Source of the DNA: Anaspis maculata
Lineage: Eukaryota > Arthropoda > Insecta > Coleoptera > Scraptiidae
DNA length: 64,000 bases
Reading direction: 5' to 3'
Assembly: GCA_949128115.1 (NCBI GenBank)
Contig: OX421963.1
Coordinates: 86,623,602 to 86,687,601, forward strand
The position numbers were made by a program, and so were the translations under genes. Each line of letters begins with the position of its first letter. The stretch's first letter is position 1. Below are positions 46,101-56,800 of the stretch, one piece after another. The notes under the pieces were generated by a model. That model was given only the letters and a program-made list of their open reading frames with translations, was not told the DNA's origin and made no database searches.

Positions 46101-47858
46101 ATTGTCAATTTGTTGGACGATCTTATATTTGTAGAGTGGACGTCCGATCTCATCACGAGTCTTTCTCTCAATCCAGTACTGCAGCAGTCATGTTTCAATA
46201 GCCTAAAAAGAAAGTTACCCAACTGGTAAACGCGTCGCTGCTCCATATTTAACCAACCGATTTCTGAAACCTTTAGTGAAACATGATCATATTTTCTGAG
46301 TCCATAAATACATCTGATGCACGAATTCTGGACTTTCTGTATTCTCGCTTTTGTGACAACGTCTAGACATGGACCATAAATGAAACTGCAATAGTTGTAA
46401 AAAGAGGGAACAAGAGTGTCACATAGATGTTTCTTTAGTGAAAAGTTCAAAATATGTCGATTAGTGTATATGAGTCTCAAAGCTGAATAAGACCTCTTCA
46501 GGAGATCCGCAACATGATTTTTGAATCTGAACTGAATATCTATGACAACGCCAAGGTTACGTGATGATTCAACGAATGGTAAAGGAATGCTATTGATCTG
46601 AAGTGAAAACCCATTATTCAGGAGAAATTCTTTTTGTTTTCGAGTTGCAAACAACAAGGCAGCAGATTTTGAAGGATTTAAAAGCAATGCATGTTCCCTG
46701 GAGAGTGAGCTGATCATATCCAGATCTTTCTGAACAAAGTTTCGTGCTGAAATCAAGTCCGAGTAACGAAAACTGAAGTGCAATTGCGTATCATCTGCAT
46801 AAGCCTGAACTTTGCATTTATTTGTGCATGTTAGTATGTCAGAAGTGTAAATGATAAACAATAGTGGTCCCAGTATCGAGCCCTGCGGCACGCCAGACTT
46901 GACCCTCAAAGTGGAGGACAACACGTTGTTAGCAGAAACCCGCTGATATCTTTCATCAAAGTAGGATGCTATAAGGTTGACAGAAGAACTGTCGAAACCA
47001 AAGTATTTAAGTTTGGCATAGAGTAATTGATGATTTATAGTGTCAAATGCCTTGGAAAAGTCTAACAATATCAAAACACTAGCAAGGCCAGCATCATAGG
47101 AACCAATAATGTCATCAACAACGTTAGCCAACGCAGTAGCAGTACTGAAACCAGACCTGAAACCGGACTGACAATCAGGTAATAATTGATTCGAAGTAAC
47201 GTATTCAAACATTTGGCGATATAAAACCTTTTCAAAAATCTTTGACATTGCTGGCAGTATACTTATTATTCTAAGATCAGAAAATTCTTCAGGATTTGAT
47301 TTTTTCAATAAAGGTCGACCGATGGTCGACCTTTATTGAAATGGCGATTTTCCACTGCCAAGGAAAGTGAGACTGTTCTATACAACTGTTAATGAGATGT
47401 ACTATATACTGATCGATATATGGACTGCAACACTTGAGCATCTTCACAGTTATATTATCAGCACCGACAGCATTGGATTGTAGTGCCCATAGAATTTTGT
47501 GTACCTCGTCAGCAGATGTCATCGTCAAGCTTAAGTTCGAGCCAGATTTGAAGGTTTTGTCTTTATAGAAATTAACTCTACTGCTGCAGTCTGAGACATT
47601 GCTAAAGAAAGAAGAAAAATAATTGTTAATGTCTTCGGGATTTGATAGGTGATTCGGAATTTTCGTTTTATCAAATCTATTAGGCAAGAAATTTAAATTT
47701 CTAAGCGCAGACCATGTTTTTCTAGTGTTATATCCGAGGTTATATCTTTCTGAACAAGCGTTTAATAAATATGATTTTTTTTCCTTTCGTATCGAATTTA
47801 AAGTAAAATTTCGTAATCTTTTATAATTATCCCAATCATCCAGATTCTTGGTGTGTTT

Positions 47859-47889
<31 letters not shown>

Positions 47890-50800
47890 CCTTAGGGTTT
47901 ATCTTGCTGCATCAACCGTAATAGGTTATTAGCAGCTCACATTGTTTGTTTTTTATTTAGGGCTTATATGGAATCGTATATATCAATATCTTTCAAAAAG
48001 TTTAGTACAGAGTTGTATTTGTCTGGGTCTATCAAGTTGATTTCACTTTCGGTTATGTTGTGCATGGTTCTTTGGATGTTGTATTTTGGGCAGACATAGA
48101 GAATATGCTCGATGGTTAGTATGACGTTGCAGATTTCGCACTGCACACGGTCTTGTCTGGACAATAGGAAGGAGTGTGTCAGTCTGGTGTGTCCGAGCCT
48201 GAGCCTAGAAAGTTTTATTTGGTCTTTTCTTTTTTCTGGGTATTTAAGAGTAGTAGAGACGGATGGTTTAATCTCTTTGAGGTGGGTATCTTTTAGGTTC
48301 CAAGTTTGTTGCCAAAGTGTGACTATTTTGTTTTTTATGTAGGTCTTGATATCATCTGGAGGATTTACTTGGCAAGATGGGAAAATGATGGAGGTCGTCG
48401 CGCTTTTTGCCAGATCGTCCACTTCCTCATTTCCTTCAATTCCGACGTGCGCTGGAGTGTACAGAAATTTTACCCTATCAGCTACGTCAAAGAGCTGATC
48501 TTTGATATTTTGTATAAGGGGGTTGCGGGGATATAATTGCTTTAAGGCGTGTAGTGAGCTCAATGAATCTGAGCAAATTATATACCTTTGTTCCGGGATG
48601 GTTTTTATATAGACAAGTGCCTGCGAGATAGCATAAAGTTCTGCTGTGAAGATGGAATTGTGGTTTTGGAGGTGGTAAGCTTCTTTGGAAGATGGAGTAA
48701 TTATGGCTGATGCCACCTGATTGTCAATTTTAGATCCATCTGTGTAGATCAACTTGTGGTTTGGAAAAAAGGAGATGATTTCCAGAAAGTTTGCCCTGAT
48801 CAGAGTGTGGTTCATTTCCGATTTTTTGTTTTTCGCGAGGTCAAGAATTGTTTGTACTACAGGTAGTTTCCAAGGTGGGTTCGAAGAGTTTTGCCAAGGC
48901 GAGGTTTCAGGAATTTTGAAGTCAATTTCTAGTTGGATGCGATTGAGTCTTTCGTGCAGGGGTGGGATTATGTTCCTGTTAGAGTTGTAAAGATCTTTGT
49001 GTCTATCTGAAAATACCAAGTCATAGTTTGGGCTTTTTGGGTTGGCTGAAATGTTTATTGCGTAGTTCAGGGTCATACGCTTAGTGCGTAGTTCAAGAGA
49101 AGGCTCATTGACTAGTGCGAGTAGACTTTCCACCGGTGTTGTGCAGAAGGCCCCAATCGCAATTTTTATAGCCATTGATTGTATAGTTTTGATGGATTTG
49201 AGATATGATTTTCTAGTGGTCATATATGCAATGGCACCATAGTCCAGCTTGGACCTTATCAGACTTTGATATATCATCAATAGGGTCCTAGAGTCTGCTC
49301 CCCAGGAATGGTTGGATAAGACCTTCATGAGGTTCAAACCTTGGATGCAAGATTTTTTCACTTGACTTATGTGGTTTTTCCAGGACAATTTATGATCAAA
49401 AATGACACCCAAGAACTTTGCTGAGTTAGAGAATTTCAGGCTTTTGCCGTGGAGGCGAAGAAGTGGTGATCTTAACTGCTTGGACTTGCTAAAGTTGATG
49501 CAGTGTGTTTTTTGAACAGAGAATTTGAAGCCTGATGTTTTGCTCCAATTTTCGATGGTATGTAAGGTGGACTGTAAGATTCTTTGCGTGGATTCAGGAT
49601 CCTTCCCCCGAAGATATATGATTAGGTCATCTGCAAACAGGCCGCAGCGGACGGGAGATTTGATCTTTTTAAGTATCTCGTTGACCGCTATCAAAAAGAG
49701 AGTCACACTTATTACAGATCCTTGGGGAACACCGTTTTCTAGACCTTTTGTTTGTGAGAATGTGCTATTAACTTTTACCTTGAATGTCCTGTTTTTCATA
49801 AAGTTTTGGATAAAGGCAAGAATGTTCCCCTTAATTCCCCACTCAATCAATTTGTCTATGATTGGTCGAGTCCAAGTCATATCGTAGGCCTTCTCTACGT
49901 CGAAAAAGATTGCCAGCAGACTTTGTTTCACAGCGAAGGCTTCACGTATTTCCGACTCAAGTTGCACAATGTTGTCAATAGTTGAACGATGCTTTCTAAA
50001 ACCATTTTGCCCGGGATGGAGTAAATTTGATTTTTCCAGGTGCCAGTTCAGGCGATTGTTGATGATTCTCTCTAAAACTTTGCACATTGTGCAAGTTAGC
50101 GATATTGGACGGTATGAATTTTTTTCATCGGTTGGTTTATTAGGTTTTAGGATTGGCAGGACTGTAGAATGAGACCAAGAGTTCGGAAATTTCTGGGTTT
50201 GCCAGATTTCGTTGTAAATGTCCAGTAGTTTCAGCTTAGCACTACATGACAAGTTTTTGAGAAAGGCGTAGGGGATGTCGTCAGGGCCGGGGCAAGTGTC
50301 TTTGGATGATTGTAATGCTTCTTCGAGATCTGCCGAAGTAAGTGACAAATTTGAGGGATGTAAGTTGCTTGTAAGGTGTTCATCTACCCCTTGAGATTCC
50401 CTGTTTCTTTTGTACTGCAGGAAGTCTTGGTCAAAGTTTGAATCACTGGAATTTGCACAAAAGTGTTCGGCCATGATTTCAGCTATGTCGTTGTCGGTGT
50501 CGTATATTTGGTTGTTATTTTTAATGGTTGCAATTTTGGGGCGAGTTATAGACTTGAGTTGTCTTACTTTATTCCACACCTCTGACGCTGGAGTCGAGGG
50601 ATTGATAGTCGAAACATAGTTTTCCCAAGATTCTTTCCTGCTTTTTTTAACTACATACCTTGCTCGTGCTCTAAGTTTTTTGAAGATCAATAGATTTTCT
50701 GGGGAATTAGTTCTTTTAAATCTGTTAAATGCATTTTTGCTGTTTTTAATTGCTTCTGCAACTTGTTTGTTCCACCACGGTACTGGTTTACGATTCTTTG

Positions 50801-53800
50801 GAATAGAAGATTTACCTATATGATTGTGGGCAGCAGACAGCATGATGTTAGTAAATTCTTGGACGGACTTATTGATGTCTTTTCCGCTGAAGGATTTGGA
50901 CTCAAGTTTACTATCAATTTCGTCAGAATACTGGAGCCAGTTGGCGCTTTTAAGATTCCATTTAGGAGAGTTGTTCGAGGTGTTTTCAACATTGATTAGA
51001 TGGTTCTTTATTTTGATAGGGTAGTGATCACTACCATACAGATAAGAATAAGTTTCCCATGTTAAGTAGGGAGTGAGTGTGGGGCTGCATGCTGTCAAGT
51101 CAAGAGCGCTGTGGTTTCCAGTGAAGGTATTCAGTCTGGTCGGAGATCCGGTGTTCAAAAGTGTTAGGTTAGAGGAGTCGAGCAATTGTTCAATTTTTTG
51201 ACCTCTTTGATTTGTGTATTGTGAGCCAAATATTATGTTATGGGAATTGAAATCACCTAGTATTATGCGTGGAGTAGGTATTTGATCAAGGAGGTCTGAT
51301 AGTTCTTGTTGGATGATTTCTCTGTTGGGAGGAATATAAATGTTGCAGATGAAGATTTTAATTTTGAGTTGGATGGAGAAAGCGACAGCTTCCAAGTTGG
51401 TGTTCAGATCAAGTTCATGCGTGGTGTAATTCGAACTTACAAAAGAGGAGACTCCCCCACTTGATCTTTCTCTGTCAAGACGATGTTTAGAGAAACATTT
51501 ATAACCCTTGAGGCTGGGATCACTTTTTAAGTGAGTTTCCTGTAAGCAAATTATGGGAGGGTTATCATCAGCGATTAGTAGTTTAAGTTTCGGTAAATGG
51601 GTATAATACCCATTCAGATTCCACTGTAAAATAAACATGTTGAATAAATATTAGAATAAATCGAGATCAGATTGGGATAGATTTTCTTCTCGTGAGTCAA
51701 GAGAAGTATTACTTTGTGTTCGTGGATGATTCATTGTGTTTTCCTCGCCTTTCATGAGATTTTTGATTTTTTTCTGGATGCGGGTGAACTTTCCTTTCAT
51801 AGATCTGTTTTCTAGATTGGGGTATATTTCAAACATCATATTTATCAGCGAATCAACATCATTTGTGCACCGTTTAGCTTCGAGTAGTGGGTTATTGTTT
51901 CCTTTACAATTCTCAAGGAAACCCTTGAAAACGTCAAAGGTCAGGGGAAATGCTTTGGGGTTTTTATCAATAAGAGTTTGGATGATTTCGAAATCTGCGT
52001 CCATGCTGAGAGATTCCGAGGAGCTAGAAATTTTGTTTTTCGTGAGCTCGGTGTCAGGTTTCGAGATTTTCTGTTTTTTGGGTAGATTTCTAGGCTTAAC
52101 GAAGGGGGCAGATAGAGATTCCTGAGATGCTTCAATTTCATTGAAAGGGTCTTGTGATTTATCCATCTGTTCGTCTATTGCCGGTGAGTCTAAACTCTCT
52201 GATGGAGGGGGGCGTTTTCCTGAACCTTTTTGTAAGTCGACTTCAAGATTTTCCAAGGTCTGCGATACTGAGGGTTGTTGCTGTTGTTGTTGGGTCCGAC
52301 AAGAGCTAGAGATATGCCCCTGCTGACCGCAGATAAAACATGTAAGGTCGTCATATGTTAGGAAGATGCGATAATTGGTATTTTCATAGTTAATGACCAA
52401 AGATGGAGTTAATTCAATATTCTCATCGGGGGAGGCATAAACGTGCCTTCTAAAACTCAAGACGTGAGTGTACTCTTCATCCTCATAACCATAACCTGCT
52501 CTGAGAAAAGATATTGGTGAAACCAGTTTCAGTCCAGTGTTCTTAATCTCTTGTTCAATGATTTCATTCGGGATTGATGGGCAAACGTTTGATATTATTA
52601 TTCTTTTGGAGGGAGTAATCAGTTTTCGGATTCCTATGTCGACACCTTTTATAGTAATAGACTTGTACTTACTTGTTAGATCATTAACCATCTGTGGGGA
52701 TGACAAATAAATGCACATGCGATCGTTTGAAATCCGAGAGGCAAACATGATGTTTTTAGGACCCACAATCTTACCAACAGATTTTACATAATCGATTCTT
52801 GTTAATTCTTCGTTGATGTTCATAATAATTGCTTGTTCTTTTTTTGGGTAGACTATTGAAGGGCGAGTCTTGGCAGCGTTAACATAAGAAGGGGTGTTGT
52901 TTTGTGTACTGTTTGTGTGTGTGGATGAGCTTCTGTAGTCAGAAGCCATCTTATTCAGTTTGGGAGCGTAGTGGATTCAATTGTAAACAATTGGTACGCC
53001 ACTGCCGGGCGCACCAGGCATCCAGCAAAAAGTGATGTTTTTGCCGAGATATAAGTTTGGATAGATACCACTGACCTGTTTCTGTTGAGAATAAACCTGC
53101 TTTAGGAGGATGTTTCCATAGATGGTTTGGTCCAAGACGAGTCCTGGGTGCAAAGAATGGCAGGTTGGTCGAAAAAACAGGATGAAAACACTACTGTAAA
53201 CACGTGGTTTTCGCGTATTCTTAGGAGAGCACTCAAATGCGTGTTCACTGCGATAACACTCTTATCGGAATCCGTTTAAATTTTTGATGTGCTTTATCTC
53301 TTTGTTTCATAAAAATTTTCAGGTTCTCTGTCAACCACGGTGCCTTCTGTTTTGTAATTCTCGATCTTACAGTAGGGCAATGCTTGTCAAACAAAGTCAA
53401 AATCAGCTTGTTAAAAACTTCAACTTTCTTACCAATGTCTCTCTCTCTCAGCATGTCAAACCAATCCAGTCCTTGCAAGTCTCTCTGAAAATGGTCTACA
53501 TTGAAGCCTCTAAAATTTCTATATGTCACGAATCTCGGCTCGAATGTGGCCCTTGCCATCTCTACCTTACAAAAAACCGCCATATGATCAGAGATATCTG
53601 AAGCAAGCAATGTGCCGCAGGAATGAACAATAATATCACCTGTAACAAAAACGGGGTCGATAAGAGTAGCAGTCATCGCGGTTATTCTAGTTGGTTCATT
53701 AATTATTTGATCAAAATTATAAGAAGAAAAGCATTCTTGGACAAGGTTAGGAGTCTTGAGAAAATCCGAATTGAAATCACCCAAACAGATAAGCTCGGTA

Positions 53801-56800
53801 GTAGTGAGGCACCATTGTTATAAAATATTGTCGCAATCCTCGATGAAACAGCTTATGTCCTTATCTGGTGGTCTATAGAAATTACCAAAAGCGATAGTTC
53901 GAGCGCCCACTCTAACATTAATAAATATCAGTTCCAAATTACTTTTAAGAACAATGTCCAAATTCACCACCTCAACCATCACAGTCGACCTCACAAAAAA
54001 CGCGACACCCCCTCCTCTACCAACCCTATCCTTACGATACAGATCAAATCCCGGAATTGGAACAGCCGCACTACCAACGTCATCGTTCAGCCATGTCTCA
54101 GTGACAGCAACTATGTCAAAGTTGTTTTCAACAACCAATTGTGCAAATTCAGCAAACCCTGTGAACAGAGATCTTACATTGAGATGACATACATTCAAAA
54201 AATTGGAGGATTGTTCTTGCTTTACTTGCCGCTGCTTCATCATTTCGTTGTCATTATCCATCCTGGATCATGTTAGTTATGGACTCGGTGCTGTAATTGG
54301 TGCAATTTCTGATGAATTCCAACTGACGAGTGTAGCAAGGGCATTGTCTGTCACTGGCCAAATGTTGTCTTGCCACTATCCTCGACCTTTGACAGTTGAT
54401 GCAGTTAAGTGTCGTTTGAGTGCAGTCCGCAGCCTTATGGTCTTTCCCACACCTGTGACAAGTATCTTTTTCCTGTGTACAATATTTACTGACGTGGCCA
54501 AATAAACAACATTTGTAACACATGGCAATTGAGAGCTCTTCCTTGACGTAGGTTGTTGTCAAATTGATGATGATTTTTTCTTTCTTCAGGAGGAACTTTG
54601 CCAAGCTAGGTTCTGCCTCGAAAAGCCAATTTTGTCGGGCCGGATTTCGACAGGATTTCGTAACGATGTGTATACTCATGTTCATGAAATGACCCCCCTT
54701 ATGGATCAAAAACAGAGACGTATCCACGTCAAAAATGTTGAAAAATGTTCAAGAACCATTAACCGCTAGTTTAAAAGAAAAAAAAAAAGTGGAAATCTGT
54801 TCACGGGATGAAAAGTTGGAAAATTTGCAGTTTTTCCAGGAAGGAAAACTCGAAAACCGTGGGTCCGATTTCTTGAAAGTTCTTCCTCCAAAAACTGATT
54901 CAATCTTTTCTCCAACTTCCATTTTCAGCAAGTTTGCACTTAGAACGAATGTTTCGTGGGGCTCACCGCATGTCGAAGTTTGCACTGCAGTCTTTTTAAA
55001 TCCACGGAAGATGCAAATTTCATTTTGAAAAAATTACCGTCCGGAAACCGTAATCGTGTCGATTTTGAAAATAGATCTACACGACGCCCAATCCAATCTT
55101 CTTCAAATATCGGTCGGAATTTTACGAAAAAAGTCGATCGCCAAGCAGAAATGAATTTTTGAGTGCAGTCCTGCATCAAAAGCGAGTCTTCCTGGTCAAA
55201 ACACGAGCGAGAGGCCCCTCGCGGGTGGCAACGGCTAGAAAAATTTATGAAAATTTATAACGCCCGATTGGAAAGTGGTGGAAAACTGTAACTGCAAACT
55301 CAATTCCAGTCTTTTGTTGTTTTGCTTCCTGCCGAATTTAGTTCCAATTCATCGTATAGATTTTGAAGAATACACAATATTGCGTGACCGCTTGGCGCAT
55401 GCGCTAAAAAACGAGGTGATTCGTTCTAAGTCTTCCATATGTTACGCTGTAAAATTGGTGATTCTCAAACTCAGCTCAATGGATTATGCGTCGTTTTCAA
55501 GTAGAAGTGGTTACATAGAAAAATCGGAGTAACCCTCGAAACCTATTCATGAAAGCATATATGTTAGGGATCATTCCCAAATGCCCCAAATTACGAAATC
55601 AAAAAAACATAGAACACTTCAACCATAACATTCAAATTTACCGCGAAATTGTCTGGGGATATTTCATTTAATCAGTGCTGTATTGTATTGACGACAGCGG
55701 GCGTTTTCCATTTACCGACACAAGTCGACTTGTGTCGACACAAATCGACACAAATGCGTTCCATTTGATCTGTGTTCCTTTGTTTTATCGACACAAGCTG
55801 ACACAAACCGACACAAATGTTTTAAATGGAAAACGCCCATCATGGTGTGGCGACAGTCGGTCCTCTGAGTGGCACACACTTTTTCGACCGCCGAATATGC
55901 ATTTTAAATCGGAAGACTTAACAAGTTGCTGATAGAACTATACAAAACGCCAACGTTAAACACTGGAATCAATGTCATTGTCGAGTTCTGGGCCACTATT
56001 CTTGAATCGTGTGAGAAAAGTCCCTGGGAGTAAAATACATTCCGCAGTACACTGATGCAGCGAATGTTGCCTAAAATCGTGGTTTTTAGGCAACTTTCGC
56101 TACAGAAGTGTAGCACGGATTATATATAACTCCCAGGGACTTTTCTCACACGATTCAAGAATAGCGGCTCTGAACATGCGCGATGATAACTTGTCACCGT
56201 TTTCTTAGTTCACATGACATCCGTGTCGGAGCGCCACTTCCGTGCAATATTGTGTATTAAATAGTAAAGTTTTGAACTTTGACATTTTCTATTATTTGAC
56301 AGATGACAGATGAAGCAATATTTCTGAATAACCTGCATACAGTTTTTCAAGGGCTTCCGAACGACCTACTGCTAGTCAAGTTTCGTGAGATAAGTATAGC
56401 TTAAAACTAATGAGCCCATTCCACAGAAAAACCATGTTCGCACACCAAATTTTAAGTTGATTGGGTCAACGGTTTGACTGTTATCGTGGAAGGTCACAGA
56501 CAGACAGACCGACAGACAGAAATGATCTTAATCGTCTTGAAGGACCTCATAATGGATATATCCGGCAAAATCTCGACACTTTTTTTTCTGCACGATCATA
56601 GTACTTTCTTTTCCATGTTGGTGGAGGTGGAGGGTCGGGAAAGTGAAATATGGGTGGCTAGTGGAGTGGGTACCTAACTAGGTAGGAGGATCGATACATT
56701 ATCTAGGTAGCCAAGGCATACTTTGAGGAGACATGACATGGAAAACTTGATTGCTCGCCACTTGCCTTGATTTTGATTATTTTTTTGTAGAGATTCCACC

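Larger units (their letters stand above)
47862..53273 (-). mobile_element. Full-length I-clade non-LTR retrotransposon, both ORFs open
   Basis: A 5.4 kb element with 5' end GGATTCCGATAAGAGTG at 53273, a 5' UTR of about 320 bp, ORF1 (52949-51651), ORF2 (51638-47964), a short 3' UTR and a poly(A) tail (poly-T at 47862-47889 on the plus strand). An 11-12 bp target duplication (G)TTTAAATTTTT flanks it (47855-47866 and 53274-53285). Open ORFs, an exact target duplication and a long clean tail indicate a recent insertion. Confidence 0.93.
45449..54735 (-). mobile_element. CR1/L2-group non-LTR retrotransposon, split by an I-clade element
   Basis: Reading on the minus strand: gag-like zinc-knuckle ORF (54727-54254), endonuclease (54261-53245), then after the inserted element the rest of ORF2 with reverse transcriptase (47861-46061), a 3' UTR and a (TTA)n tail at 45478-45450. 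The 5' end is truncated. The two halves rejoin in one frame when the inserted element and one target copy are set aside. Three defects mark it as dead: an in-frame TAA at 53820-53818, a frameshift at the small hairpin 47303-47341, and the missing 5' end. CR1-group assignment rests on RT text such as [16 protein letters not shown] and QAYADDTQL. Confidence 0.88.
44101..56790 (+). other. Protease intron 3, 12.7 kb, transposon-filled
   Basis: GTAAGT ... TTTTTTTGTAG. From left to right it holds part of a dispersed repeat, an array of GAA/TTC inverted words, a TA-flanked MITE, a CR1-group retrotransposon split by an I-clade element, the rest of the dispersed repeat and two MITEs. Both retrotransposons lie antisense to the host gene. 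Confidence 0.9.

Noticed and set aside
46013..46201. Plus-strand frame at the 3' end of the CR1-group element
   Set aside because: Antisense to the reverse transcriptase ORF terminus.
48112..52326. Numerous plus-strand frames
   Set aside because: Antisense shadows of the intact I-clade ORFs.
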